From Gemmatirosa kalamazoonensis (lineage in GTDB: Bacteria > Gemmatimonadota > Gemmatimonadetes > Gemmatimonadales > Gemmatimonadaceae), in contig NZ_CP007128.1 in the NCBI RefSeq assembly GCF_000522985.1, positions 4,200,220-4,264,219 of the forward strand: DNA of 64,000 nucleotides, in the 5' to 3' direction. The position numbers were made by a program, and so were the translations under genes. Every line of letters begins with the position of its first letter. Positions within the stretch are counted from its first letter, which is position 1. This document shows, one piece after another, positions 7,764 through 16,814 of the stretch. Below the pieces are notes generated by a model that was given only the letters and a program-made list of their open reading frames with translations, ran no database searches and was not told where the DNA came from.

Positions 7764-10742
7764 TCAGCGCGGCAGCGTGGCCTGTCCGGCGCTCGTCGCG
7801 GTCGATTGCGCGTTGACGGGTGCCAGCTGATCGCGCCCCTTGTTCACGAACGGGATTCCCTTCTCCATCCACTCCGGCGCCGGCTCCCCCTTCAGCTTCG
7901 CGGCGAAGAACTGCTGCATGCGGCGGTCGATGTCGAGCTGGTTCGCGCGCTTGCGGGGATTGTGCCCCTCGCCGTTGTACTCCACCAGGTACGCTTCCTT
8001 GCCGAAGCGCTTCAGCGCGATGAACAGCTCGATCCCCTGGTACCACGGCACCGCGCCGTCCGCGTCGTTCGACATGATGAGCACCGGCGTCGTGATGCGC
8101 GGCACGTAGAACAGCGGCGAGTTCTCGATGTAGCGCATCGGCGCGTCCCACAGCGTGGCGCCGATGCGGCTCTGCCCGCGCTCGTACTGCTGCACGCGCG
8201 AGTTGCCCGACTCCCAGCGGATGCCGCCGTACGCGCTCGTCATGTTCGCCACCGGCGCGCCGAGGAACGCCGCCGCGAACATCGGCGTCTGCGTCACGAT
8301 GTACGCGCTCTGGTAGCCGCCCCAGCTCTGCCCGCCGATGCCGACGCGCTTCGGATCGACGAAGCCGCGCGCGACGATGGCCTGCACGCCGGGCACCACC
8401 GACTTCAGCGCGCTCTGGCCCGGATAGCCCGTGGTGTACGCGATGTCCGGCGTGAACACGACGTAGCCGTTCGACGCGTACACGGTTGGGTTGATGCGGT
8501 TGCGGCCCGCCGGCGCGTCGTACGCGTACAGGTTGTCGGACATCTGCTCGTAGTACGTGACGAGCATCGGGTACTTCTTGCTCGGGTCGAAGTTCGCCGG
8601 CTTGTACACCACGCCCTGCAGCGGCACGCCGTCGCCGTTCGCCCACTCGAACAGCTCGGCCGAGCCCCACGCGTACTGCTTCTGCTGCGGGTTCGCGTCC
8701 GTGACCTTCGTCAGCCGGTCCAGCCGCTCGCCCACCCACACGTCGGGGAACTCGGTGAAGCTCTGACGCGTGACCGCGTAGACGTCCGCGTCCGCCGCCT
8801 TGATCGGCGCGCCGAACTTGTACGCCGCCATGACGATGCGCTCGGGCGGCGTCGCCGCGTCGAGGCGCTCGCGGTAGAAGCCGGACTCCTTGCTCCTGTC
8901 GTCGAACGCGCTGAGGAGCAGCGGCTGCGACGGGTCGACGACCGTCGCGTCGCCGCCGCGGAAGCGTCCGCGCGCGCCGCCCGTGCTCACGAGGCGGAAC
9001 TGCACGTGGGTCTTCGTGCCCACCGAGTCGGTGACGACCTTCGCCGGACGAGCGCCCGACGGGTCGAGCTCCCACACGTCGTAGTGCGAGTACACGAGCA
9101 CCGACCGGTCGTCGGCGGTCCACGCGGCGACGCCCCACGGCTGCGGGTCGCTCGGCGTGTCCCACGTCTCCTGATCGAACCGCACGCCGGTCAGCTTCGC
9201 CGTGAGGTCGGTCGTCTTGCCGCTCTGCGCGTCGTACGCGTGCCAGCCGTGGTCGGCGAACCACACCACGTAGCGGCCGGCCGGCGACAGCTCGGCGCGG
9301 AAGCGCACGTTCCTCGCCACGGGCTTCCGCGCGCCGGTGCGCGTGTCGAGCAGGTAGACGTCGTTCGCCCCCTCGCCCCACAGCGCCTCGAGCGCGTACG
9401 GCACGTTCGTCACGGCGAGCGCCTCGCGCCCATCCTCGCTCAGCGACACCTGCGGGATGGAGTCGTTCGTGAGCTGCAGCCACTTGCCGGTGCCTAACTG
9501 GTACACCGCGGTGTAGCTGCGGCCGCGGTCGCGCGCCGCCTCGAGCCGCTGCTGCGGCTGGAGCCGCGTGTCCTTGTAGTTCCACAGGTCGAACACCGCC
9601 TTGTCGGCGAGCGAGTCGGCCGGGATCGAGTCGAGCCGCGGAGGCGTCACCGAGAACACGACGGCCGAGCCGTCGCGGGTGAAGCTCACGCCGCGGTCGC
9701 TCAGCAGTCGGTCCGCCGCGAGCCCGGCCGGCGTCACCAGCGCGCGCGTCGTCGGGGTCGCGGCGAGTCGCGCCTGGTACAGCGACATGCGTGGCCGCGC
9801 CGCGGCGGAGTCGGCGTGGTCCGACACGAACGCGACCTGCTTCTGCGCGCGATCGAACGTGAGCGCGCGATAGCTTCCCTTCCCGCTCAGCAGCGCGACC
9901 TCGGCGCCGATGCCGGACGCGCCTAACGCGCGCACGAACGCGCCGTTGTGCGACTCGGCACGCGACGCCGTCGTGTACGCGAGCCAGCGGCCGCTGTCGG
10001 CGAACGCGTACGTCGTGACGTCCTCGATGCGCGTCTCGTTGCCGCTCGCGAGCTCGCGCACCACCAGCGTGGCGCCGGTCTCCTGGCGGCGGCCGCCGCG
10101 GCGCGCCGTGGAGTCGCCACTGATCGGGCGCGGCGTGCCGCCGGGCGTCGCCGCCGCAACGCCGGGCGTTCGCGCGGAGTCGGCTCCGCGGCCGCCCGCG
10201 CTGTCGCCGCCCGCGAGCAGGTACGCGATCCAGCCGCCCGCCTCGCGTGGCATCGCGAACGAGCGCACGCGCGGCACCGTCGTCACCTTCCCGTCGGCCA
10301 GCGACACGATCGCCAGCGACGTCGCCGGCTGGTCGGCCGCACGTCGGCCGCGGCGCGCGCGCTCGAACTCCGCGCGCGACGCGTACGTCAGCGCGGCCAC
10401 GACGCGTCCGTCGTACGAGAACTGCGGCGGCGGCGCGGTGAAGCCGGAGTCGGCGTTCGGCTGCAGCTGCGGCCGGCCGACGTAGCCGCGAGGCACCCGC
10501 CACTCGGTGCTCCCCTTCGTCGAGCGGACGACGAGGTCGCCGTCGCCGACGGCGGGCACGAGCGAGTAGGCGAGCCAGCGGCCGTCGCGCGACAGGGTGG
10601 TCCCCTGGATCGACCGCCAGATGTCGTAGTCGGCCTGGGTGATGACCCGGCCCGCGCCCTGGGCATGGGACTGGGCCGCGCTCAGCGCGGCGCCGAGCGC
10701 CAGGAGCGCGCCGCGGCAGACGGTTCGGTGAAGCGTTCGCAT
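7764..10742 (-). CDS. Secreted S9 family peptidase (prolyl oligopeptidase/acylaminoacyl-peptidase type)
   Basis: Exported serine peptidase that cleaves short peptides. The start at 10742 gives 992 residues with a signal peptide (ALLALGAALSAAQSHAQG); a longer upstream frame adds only unlikely sequence. Residues about 40-700 form the beta-propeller (repeated strands such as GRWLAYSL, SFTRDGSAVVFSV). The alpha/beta-hydrolase domain holds the nucleophile in GGQSWGGYQ (about Ser806), the acid in NDADGAVPWYQG and the catalytic His in GEGHNPRKR (about His927). An internal low-complexity stretch rich in RGADSARTPGV occurs near 210-250. It is followed by the 7697 hairpin. Such peptidases are numerous in Gemmatimonadota and fit peptide scavenging. 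Confidence 0.93.
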   Translation of the reverse strand: MRTLHRTVCRGALLALGAALSAAQSHAQGAGRVITQADYDIWRSIQGTTLSRDGRWLAYSLVPAVGDGDLVVRSTKGSTEWRVPRGYVGRPQLQPNADSGFTAPPPQFSYDGRVVAALTYASRAEFERARRGRRAADQPATSLAIVSLADGKVTTVPRVRSFAMPREAGGWIAYLLAGGDSAGGRGADSARTPGVAAATPGGTPRPISGDSTARRGGRRQETGATLVVRELASGNETRIEDVTTYAFADSGRWLAYTTASRAESHNGAFVRALGASGIGAEVALLSGKGSYRALTFDRAQKQVAFVSDHADSAAARPRMSLYQARLAATPTTRALVTPAGLAADRLLSDRGVSFTRDGSAVVFSVTPPRLDSIPADSLADKAVFDLWNYKDTRLQPQQRLEAARDRGRSYTAVYQLGTGKWLQLTNDSIPQVSLSEDGREALAVTNVPYALEALWGEGANDVYLLDTRTGARKPVARNVRFRAELSPAGRYVVWFADHGWHAYDAQSGKTTDLTAKLTGVRFDQETWDTPSDPQPWGVAAWTADDRSVLVYSHYDVWELDPSGARPAKVVTDSVGTKTHVQFRLVSTGGARGRFRGGDATVVDPSQPLLLSAFDDRSKESGFYRERLDAATPPERIVMAAYKFGAPIKAADADVYAVTRQSFTEFPDVWVGERLDRLTKVTDANPQQKQYAWGSAELFEWANGDGVPLQGVVYKPANFDPSKKYPMLVTYYEQMSDNLYAYDAPAGRNRINPTVYASNGYVVFTPDIAYTTGYPGQSALKSVVPGVQAIVARGFVDPKRVGIGGQSWGGYQSAYIVTQTPMFAAAFLGAPVANMTSAYGGIRWESGNSRVQQYERGQSRIGATLWDAPMRYIENSPLFYVPRITTPVLIMSNDADGAVPWYQGIELFIALKRFGKEAYLVEYNGEGHNPRKRANQLDIDRRMQQFFAAKLKGEPAPEWMEKGIPFVNKGRDQLAPVNAQSTATSAGQATLPR

Positions 10743-10915
10743 GTCCTGCGTGGAAGGGAGGTTGCGCGGCCGCGCAAGGCTCGGCGGCGCCGCACCTAGC
10801 ATACGCGGACGCCGGAGTGGCCGCTGAGCGGCGCCGGCCGCCCAACCATCGGCGGCATTGTTCGTCGGCCCCCGGCGCGGCAGTGTCCGTGGCTCACGAC
10901 CCACCGGAGGATCGG

Positions 10916-11758
10916 ATGGCCACCCAGGCGGTCTCGCCGCCGACCACCGCGCCCGCGCCGCCCGCGCGGCCGAACGCGTTCTGGTCGGATCTGTCCGATC
11001 GCTTCCTCCGCCACGCGGGTCTCCGGCGCGGCATGCGCGTCCTCGACGTCGGCACCGGCGTCGGCGACCTGGCGATCCTCGCGGCGCGCCTCGTCGGGCC
11101 CACCGGGTACGTCGTCGGCATCGACCGGGATCCTACGGCGCTCGCCGTCGCGCGCCGGCGTGTCGACGGCGCGGGGCTGCCGCACGTCGAGCTCCGCCTG
11201 GCCGACCTCCTGGCGTTCGCCGACACGCTCCGTCCCGACCTTGGCGCGTTCGACGCGGTCATCGGCCGCTTCGTGCTCGATCGGATCGCCGACCCGGTGG
11301 CGGCGCTGCGCGAGATCGCGTCGCTCGCGAGGCCGGGCGGTGTCGTCGCGTTTCAGGAGTACGACTTCACCGCCGCGATCGCCGCCGACGCCGTATGGCC
11401 GCCGGTGCCGTCGTTCATCGCGGCGCTCGACCGCATGGTGCACGCGCTCGACGCGTCCGGCGCCGACACGACGATCGGCTGCAAGCTCCGCCGCTACTTC
11501 GAGAGCGCCGGCCTTCCCGAGCCGCTCGTCACCGCGTCGGCGTACATCCAGGGCGGACCCGACTCGACGATGTACGACATGATCGCCGACGTGACGCGAT
11601 CGCTGCTCCCCGCGATCGAGCGCGCGGGACTCGGCACCGCGGCCGAGATCGACGTCGACACCCTCGCTGCCCGGCTGCGCGCCGCGATGACCGCGGCCGA
11701 CGCGAGCGCGCGCTCCCCGGACCTCGTCGCCGCGTGGTGTACGCTGCCGTCGCGATGA
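10916..11758 (+). CDS. Class I SAM-dependent methyltransferase
   Basis: Rossmann-fold methyltransferase of the UbiE/Methyltransf_11 type; acceptor unknown. With ATG 10916 (ACCGGAGGATCGG upstream gives a good ribosome-binding site) it has 280 residues. Motif I is VLDVGTGVGDLAILAA, motif II ends in VGIDRD, and later blocks are VELRLADLLAF, AVIGRFVLDRI and LARPGGVVAFQEYDF. The C-terminal half is helical. It is divergent from the S9 peptidase gene and convergent with the small lipoprotein gene. An upstream in-frame GTG would add about 30 non-conserved residues, so I rejected it. Confidence 0.9.
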   Translation: MATQAVSPPTTAPAPPARPNAFWSDLSDRFLRHAGLRRGMRVLDVGTGVGDLAILAARLVGPTGYVVGIDRDPTALAVARRRVDGAGLPHVELRLADLLAFADTLRPDLGAFDAVIGRFVLDRIADPVAALREIASLARPGGVVAFQEYDFTAAIAADAVWPPVPSFIAALDRMVHALDASGADTTIGCKLRRYFESAGLPEPLVTASAYIQGGPDSTMYDMIADVTRSLLPAIERAGLGTAAEIDVDTLAARLRAAMTAADASARSPDLVAAWCTLPSR

Positions 11759-11768
11759 GCCGCCCCGA

Positions 11769-12242
11769 TCAGTCGACCAGGAACGCCCGGCGATAGACCG
11801 ACGGCGCGGCGCCTTGAACGGACTTGGGTGCGAGAATGAGCGCGTCGGCCGTGATCGTCCCCACGAGGTTCGGTGCGCAGCTCATGAGCGCGTTCGGCGG
11901 GCACGGCGTGAACGAGCCGATCTCCACCTGCGAGCCGCTCACGCGGTACTCCATGTCGCTGCGGTACGTCTCGATGCGCGGCGTCTCGCTCCCGAACCGG
12001 TAGCGGTACGTCGCGCTGCGCGTCACGCGCGGCGGCGGGCCGAACTCGAGCGACTCGAGCACGAGCTGCGTCGTGTCGCCCACGGTGCCCGAGAGGAGGA
12101 TCGGCGGCGTCAGCTCGCCGCTGCGCTCGAGCACGTAGACCTGTCCGGCGATCCGGGTCGGCGCGAGCGCATCGTCGGCACACGACGCGGCGACCGCGAG
12201 CGATCCGACGGCGAGGAGCATGGAGCGGCATGTGTGCATCAT
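11769..12242 (-). CDS. Predicted lipoprotein of unknown function
   Basis: A 157-residue protein starting MMHTCRSMLLAVGSLAVAASCADD: positive n-region, hydrophobic core and lipobox AASC, so it is expected to be lipid-anchored. The mature part is about 125 residues with alternating strand-like segments (GQVYVLERSG, TTQLVLESLEF, ATYRYRFG, MEYRVSGSQVEIGSFTPCPPN). Two cysteines (CPPNALMSCAPN) could form a disulfide. It resembles the beta-barrel lipoproteins of unknown function common in this phylum, but I do not recognise a named family. ATG 12242 and ATG 12239 are both possible starts. It is convergent with the methyltransferase. Confidence 0.8.
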   Translation of the reverse strand: MMHTCRSMLLAVGSLAVAASCADDALAPTRIAGQVYVLERSGELTPPILLSGTVGDTTQLVLESLEFGPPPRVTRSATYRYRFGSETPRIETYRSDMEYRVSGSQVEIGSFTPCPPNALMSCAPNLVGTITADALILAPKSVQGAAPSVYRRAFLVD

Positions 12243-12280
12243 ACGCGAGCATACCCCGCCACGCGTCCCGCCGTCACCGC

Positions 12281-12964
12281 TCACGTCGTCGGCAGCAGGT
12301 CGCAGAACACGAAGCCGTCGCGCTCCACCACCTCGCCGCGCGTGACCTCCACGGGCGCGCGGAAGATCGGGCCGTCGTGGACGAACGTGTGGAACTCGCC
12401 GTTCTCGCCGCACGGGTCGGTGCTCGGCGGCAGATCGGCGAGCAGCGTCTCGTCGTACTCGCGCCCGCAGAGCGACGCATCGATCTGGCGCGGATCGACG
12501 CACACCAGCACGGCGCGGAAGCCGAGTGCCACGAAGCGGTGCGCGAGCGCATGCGTGTCCTCGCCCCAGAGCGGGAACTCCGGCGCGAGCGGCAGCGGCG
12601 CGAGCAGCCGCTCGCGGTAGGCGCGCACGTCCTCCAGGAACAGGTCGCCGAACACCACGCGGCGTCCGCCCTCGGCCGCGTACGCGGCGAGCGCGTCGCG
12701 CGACACCGACTCGTACACGTCGTTCGTGCACCCGCGCGGGATGCGCGCCACCCGGAGCGGCAGCGCGAGCGCGCGCGCCTGCGCCTCGAGCAGCGCCACG
12801 CGCACGCCATGCATGCTGATCCGCTCGTACTCGTCGGTGACCGTCGTGAGCAGCCCGTCCACGTGTGCCGACGGGTCGGCGAGCACGCGGTGGAGCGCGA
12901 GCGAGCTGTCCTTCCCCCCGCTCCAGCTCACGAGCGTGCGGGTGCGTTCGGGCGTCGGGTCCAT
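12281..12964 (-). CDS. PP-loop ATPase, DUF71/Dph6-like (adenine nucleotide alpha hydrolase)
   Basis: ATP-dependent amide ligase-like enzyme of the DUF71 family, whose eukaryotic and archaeal member Dph6 makes diphthamide; bacterial homologues have another, unknown substrate. The 227-residue protein opens with the PP-loop SWSGGKDSSLAL and shows the later family motifs EYERISMHGVR, FGDLFLEDVRAYRE, and CGENGEFHTFVHDGPIF, which is diagnostic. Start ATG 12964; divergent from the DUF502 gene with a 29-bp gap. Since bacteria lack diphthamide, a role in metabolite or vitamin amidation is the usual suggestion. Confidence 0.92.
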   Translation of the reverse strand: MDPTPERTRTLVSWSGGKDSSLALHRVLADPSAHVDGLLTTVTDEYERISMHGVRVALLEAQARALALPLRVARIPRGCTNDVYESVSRDALAAYAAEGGRRVVFGDLFLEDVRAYRERLLAPLPLAPEFPLWGEDTHALAHRFVALGFRAVLVCVDPRQIDASLCGREYDETLLADLPPSTDPCGENGEFHTFVHDGPIFRAPVEVTRGEVVERDGFVFCDLLPTT

Positions 12965-12993
12965 GCGCGGACGATAACGAGTAACTTCCCGGC

Positions 12994-13569
12994 ATGCGTG
13001 CCCTGATCAACTACTTCCTGCGCGGCCTCGTCGTCGTCGCGCCGCTCGCGTTCACCGCCTACGTATGCTGGCGGCTGTTCGTCGCGATCGACAGCTGGCT
13101 GCCGTTCGCCGTGCCGGGCGTGGGCTTCGTCGTCGCGATCGGGCTGTTCACGCTCGTCGGCTTCCTCGCCTCCACGTTCCTCGCGCGCGGCCTGTTCGCG
13201 ATCGTCGAGTCGGTGCTCACGCGGCTCCCGTTCGTGCGACTGCTCTACACGTCGACGAAGGATCTGCTGAACGCGTTCGTCGGCGAGCAGCGGCGCTTCG
13301 ACAAGCCCGTCCTGGTCACGATCCTCCCGGAGGCGGGCGGCCGCGCGATCGGCTTCGTCACCCAGGACGCGCTCGAGCACCTCGGCCTCGAGGGTCAGGT
13401 CGCGGTGTACTTCCCGCTGTCGTACAGCGTCGCGGGGCACATGGTGCTGTTTCCCGCCACGCGCGTGGAGCCGCTGCGCGCCGACAGCGCCGAGGTGATG
13501 GCGTTCATCGTCTCCGGCGGCGTCACGCGCATCGCGGCGCCCGCCGCGCCCGGACCGACGAGCGTCTGA
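12994..13569 (+). CDS. DUF502 family membrane protein
   Basis: 191-residue inner-membrane protein of the DUF502 family, function unknown. Two N-terminal transmembrane helices (about residues 7-28 and 38-66) precede the conserved cytoplasmic segment: LPFVRLLYTSTKDLLNAFVGE, FDKPVLVTILP, GFVTQDAL and VAVYFPLSYSVAGHMVLFPATRVEPL. The order and spacing of these blocks are typical of the family. Start ATG 12994. It ends 17 bp before the convergent kinase gene. Confidence 0.92.
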   Translation: MRALINYFLRGLVVVAPLAFTAYVCWRLFVAIDSWLPFAVPGVGFVVAIGLFTLVGFLASTFLARGLFAIVESVLTRLPFVRLLYTSTKDLLNAFVGEQRRFDKPVLVTILPEAGGRAIGFVTQDALEHLGLEGQVAVYFPLSYSVAGHMVLFPATRVEPLRADSAEVMAFIVSGGVTRIAAPAAPGPTSV

Positions 13570-13586
13570 CCGCGCGCTTCAGCGCG

Positions 13587-15791
13587 TCACAGCGCGGACA
13601 GCTGCTCGCAGAGCGCCGCGGCGCTCTGCGGTCGGTCGGCGGGATCCTTCGCCAGCGCGCGCAGCACGATGTCGGCGAGCGCGCGCGGCACCTGCGGGTT
13701 GAGCGCCACGGGATCGACGGGCGCCGACTCCAGCGCTTGCGTGAGCACGGTGAGCGGCGACTCTCCGCCGGAGAACGGCGGCCGCCCGACGAGCGTCTCG
13801 TACAGCACGACGCCCACCGCGTAGATGTCGACGCGCGGGTCCACCGGACCGCCGCGCAGCAGCTCCGGCGCCATGTACGCCGGCGTCCCGAACAGGGCGC
13901 CCGATTCCGTTAGGCCGCGCGTCGACTCCAGCAGCCGCGCCGTGCCGAGGTCCATCACCTTCAGCACGCCCGCCGGCGTGACGACGAGGTTGTGCGGCTT
14001 GATGTCGCGGTGCACCACGCCGCGCGCGTGCGCGTGGTCGAGCGCGCGACAGAGCTGCTTGCCGAGTCCAAGCACCACCGGCACCGGCAGCCGCCCGCGC
14101 TCGAGCAGGATCTGACGCAGCGTCGGTCCCTCGACGTACTCCATCGTGAGGAAGTGCAGCCCGTCGGCCTCGCCCAGCTCGTACGTCTGCACGATGTTCG
14201 GGTGCGACAGCCGCTGCGCGACGTGCACCTCGCGCTCGAGCCGGCTCTGCGACACGGGGTCCGACTGCAGCACGTCGGGGCGCAGCACCTTCAGCGCGAC
14301 CGGCTGACCGTTCGATTCGTCGGTCGTGAGGAACACGACGCCGACGCCGCCGGCGCCGATCATGCGACGCACTCGGTAGCGCCCCGCGAATCGCTGGCCG
14401 CTGCGCAGCGCCGCGGCGGCGGCGAACGCGTCGAGCGGCGCCGCCGGGGCCTTCGCCGCGGCGGGAGCCGCGTGAGGCGCCGCGTGAGGCGCCGCGTGAG
14501 GCGCCGCGTTAGGCGCCGCGCTCGGCGGCGCGGCCGCGGGATCCGCCGACACCGCCACCTGGCCGCTCGGCGTGCGCACGGTGGTGTCGTGCGCGCGCGC
14601 CGACCCCGGCTCGCCGATCGGCCGCAGATCCCCCGACGGCGTGGTCTGCGGCGGGCGCACCGGTGTCAGGCGCGCGAACTCCACCAGCACCTGCTTCTCG
14701 CGCAGGTCGACCAGCATGCTGCGGAACGCCTCCGCCAGCACGCCCACCTCGTCGCCCGTGCGCGCGCGCGGATCGGCCGAGTAGTCGCCCGCGGCCGCCT
14801 GCCGCGCCGCCGTCACGAGCCGCGCGAGCGGCCGCGTGGTCTGTCGCGCCACCGCGAAGCTCACGACGAGCGCCAGCCCGAGTCCCGCGATCCCGGCGAG
14901 CAGGATCGTGCGCTCCAGCTCGCGGAACGGCCGCAGCTCCGCCGCCTGCGAGTGCAGCACCGCGAGGCCGCCCAGCACGCGCCCGTCCGCCGCGCGCAGC
15001 GGCGTCGCCAGCCCGTAGAACTCCTCGCCGCCGAGCCGCACCTCCGACGCGCGCGCATCGGCCGGACGCGCGGCGAGGGCCTGCACGGCGCGCTGCAGCG
15101 TCGGCGCGTCCGGCAGCGTCGACGCCACGACTCGCGGCGTTGCGCCCTCGGAGCCGTCGGGCTGCAGGTACACCACCACGTCGCCGCCGGCCGCGGTGCC
15201 TAACGCGCGCGCCGCCGCGGCGTCGAGCGGCAGCGCCGCCATGAGCGCGCCGGCGAGCTGTCCCGGCGTGGGCCCCTCGACCGGCACCGCCACGGCGTGG
15301 AACAGCGACGAGTCGCCCGCGCGCCCGTACGCCGCCACTGCCTCGCCGGCGAGCGCGCGCTGGATCAGCGACATCGAGCCGAGCGCCACCGGCGGCGCGT
15401 GCGGCTCGTCGCTCTTCGCGAGCCGCACGCCGCGCGCGTCGGTGAGCTGCACCCACTCGGCGCCGAGTCGGTCCGCAGCCTCGCGCGCCTGGTCCAGCGC
15501 GTCGTCGGGCGAGCCGTTGGCGAGCAGCGAGCGGAACGCCGGGATCTGCACGAACACCCGCGCCGCGTCGAGCAGCACGCGTGCGCGCGCGTCGAGCTGC
15601 GTCGCCACCTGGGCGCGGATCGCCGCGATGCCCCGCTCCGCCGCCGCCGCCGCCGCGCGCTGCGCGGCGCGCGCCGTGAGGTACAGGCTCCCGCCTAACA
15701 CGGCGGCGACGACCAGGGCGGTGCCGAGGAAGATCCGCCACGCGAGCGGGAAGCGCACTCGCGCGCGCGGCGAGGCGTCAGTAGGCGTCAC
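13587..15791 (-). CDS. Membrane sensor Ser/Thr protein kinase with HAMP domain
   Basis: Transmembrane receptor kinase of 734 residues. One helix (about 19-40) leads into a periplasmic sensor region (about 45-290, Cache-like by pattern), a second helix (about 293-312) and a HAMP segment (RPLARLVTAARQAAAGDYSAD). After a Pro/Ala linker comes a PknB-type kinase domain with IGAGGVGVVF, VALKVLRP, HRDIKPHN (about 593) and MDLGTARL (about 612; Leu replaces Phe of DFG). APE is present as AYMAPELL. The linker carries four AAPH/AAPN repeats. Start GTG 15791 overlaps the end of the cupredoxin gene by 14 bp, so the two are translationally coupled. The periplasmic sensor plus the secreted copper protein suggests redox or copper sensing (inference). 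Confidence 0.9.
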   Translation of the reverse strand: MTPTDASPRARVRFPLAWRIFLGTALVVAAVLGGSLYLTARAAQRAAAAAAERGIAAIRAQVATQLDARARVLLDAARVFVQIPAFRSLLANGSPDDALDQAREAADRLGAEWVQLTDARGVRLAKSDEPHAPPVALGSMSLIQRALAGEAVAAYGRAGDSSLFHAVAVPVEGPTPGQLAGALMAALPLDAAAARALGTAAGGDVVVYLQPDGSEGATPRVVASTLPDAPTLQRAVQALAARPADARASEVRLGGEEFYGLATPLRAADGRVLGGLAVLHSQAAELRPFRELERTILLAGIAGLGLALVVSFAVARQTTRPLARLVTAARQAAAGDYSADPRARTGDEVGVLAEAFRSMLVDLREKQVLVEFARLTPVRPPQTTPSGDLRPIGEPGSARAHDTTVRTPSGQVAVSADPAAAPPSAAPNAAPHAAPHAAPHAAPAAAKAPAAPLDAFAAAAALRSGQRFAGRYRVRRMIGAGGVGVVFLTTDESNGQPVALKVLRPDVLQSDPVSQSRLEREVHVAQRLSHPNIVQTYELGEADGLHFLTMEYVEGPTLRQILLERGRLPVPVVLGLGKQLCRALDHAHARGVVHRDIKPHNLVVTPAGVLKVMDLGTARLLESTRGLTESGALFGTPAYMAPELLRGGPVDPRVDIYAVGVVLYETLVGRPPFSGGESPLTVLTQALESAPVDPVALNPQVPRALADIVLRALAKDPADRPQSAAALCEQLSAL
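14467..14514 (-). repeat. Four 12-bp tandem repeats in the kinase linker
   Basis: Four head-to-tail copies of GCCGCGTGAGGC (plus strand) encode AAPH units of the kinase linker. The fourth copy differs by one base, GCCGCGTTAGGC, which turns His into Asn and creates a perfect copy of the dispersed octamer CGTTAGGC. Confidence 0.9.
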
Positions 15792-16785
15792 GCGTGACCA
15801 TGGAGTACGGCTGCCCGAACTTGTTCAGGTGCGCGGTGGGCCGGAAGCTGCGGGCGTCGAGCGTGACCTGAACGTCGGGCAACGGACGCTCGCCGACGGT
15901 GATGGTCGTCACCTGCTCCGGCGCGCGCTCGTGCCATGCGTGCACGCGATACCGCCCCGCGGGCACCCCGTCGATGGAGAACGCCCCGTCCGGGCGCACC
16001 TGCGCGTGAAGCGCCGACGGCACCGCGACGACGAACGCGCTCATCTTCGAGTGGATGTTGCAGTAGATCGCGTACGTCCCCGCGCGGCGGAACGTCACGC
16101 CGCGGCTCTCACCTCGCGAGTAGAGCCCGAGGTCGAACGCGCCGCCCGACGTCGTCGAGAACACGTTGTGGCTGAACGGATCGCGGTTCGGGAACTCGAC
16201 GAGCCCGCCCACCTCCACGACGCGCACGTGCGGCTCGAACGTCTTCTGCCGCATCGCCATCACCGTGGAGCGGATGGCGCGCGGCGCGGGCAGGGCTGCC
16301 GGTGCGACGCTCTCGATCGGTGCCGGTCGCGGCGTCGTGGCGGGCACCGACACCGCGGGCGCGCTGTCCACCAGCACGCCGGCCGGGAGCGTCGCCGCCG
16401 GGCCGCCCGCGAGCTGCACGCGCAGCTGCCGCACCGCGTCGCGCAGCTCGGCTACCGTCTGTCGCAGCTCGCGCATCATCTCCCACAGCGCGGACACGGT
16501 GTCGCGCGGCGCGGCCGCCGCGAGGGGTGGCGGCGTCGGCGCGGGCGTCGGTGCCGGCGCGACGGCCACGGGACGCGGCGGTGGCGCGACCAGCTCGAGG
16601 TACACGATCGCGTCACCCACCTCGCGCGACGGGCGCGCGTCGGGGCCGAGCAGCGTCACGTGGCCGCTCACCGTGGTCGGCGCCACGAGTCGTGCGGGTT
16701 CGCGCTGGCGTGCGGCGCCATTCGCCGAGATGATAGACGCGCCCGCACCCACTCCGAGAGCGGCGACTGCCCTGAGCTTGACCAT
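15778..16785 (-). CDS. Secreted cupredoxin-domain protein
   Basis: Exported type-1-copper-like protein of 335 residues. An N-terminal hydrophobic segment (AVAALGVGAGASIISANGAA) is a likely signal peptide. A Pro/Ala-rich linker with a short helical stretch (LWEMMRELRQTVAELRDAVRQLR) follows, then a plastocyanin-like domain with candidate copper ligands His206 (FSHNVF), Cys242, His245 and Met248 (YCNIHSKM). A C-terminal carboxypeptidase-regulatory-like beta domain (GAFSIDGVPAGRYRVHAWHE) ends the protein. The cupredoxin resembles those annotated as methylamine utilization proteins. Its stop overlaps the kinase start. It is divergent from the porin gene. An electron-transfer or copper-sensing partner of the kinase is my inference. 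Confidence 0.88.
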   Translation of the reverse strand: MVKLRAVAALGVGAGASIISANGAARQREPARLVAPTTVSGHVTLLGPDARPSREVGDAIVYLELVAPPPRPVAVAPAPTPAPTPPPLAAAAPRDTVSALWEMMRELRQTVAELRDAVRQLRVQLAGGPAATLPAGVLVDSAPAVSVPATTPRPAPIESVAPAALPAPRAIRSTVMAMRQKTFEPHVRVVEVGGLVEFPNRDPFSHNVFSTTSGGAFDLGLYSRGESRGVTFRRAGTYAIYCNIHSKMSAFVVAVPSALHAQVRPDGAFSIDGVPAGRYRVHAWHERAPEQVTTITVGERPLPDVQVTLDARSFRPTAHLNKFGQPYSMVTRDAY

Positions 16786-16814
16786 TGGTGGCTCACATGT
16801 CCGGGAAGAGGTCC

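Noticed and set aside
14467-14514. CRISPR-like repeats
   Set aside because: Units are 12 bp, have no spacers, and code for a Pro/Ala linker in a kinase.
16785-16814. ATG 16785 as porin start
   Set aside because: It would overlap the start codon of the divergent cupredoxin gene; ATG 16815 has a ribosome-binding site and directly precedes the signal peptide.
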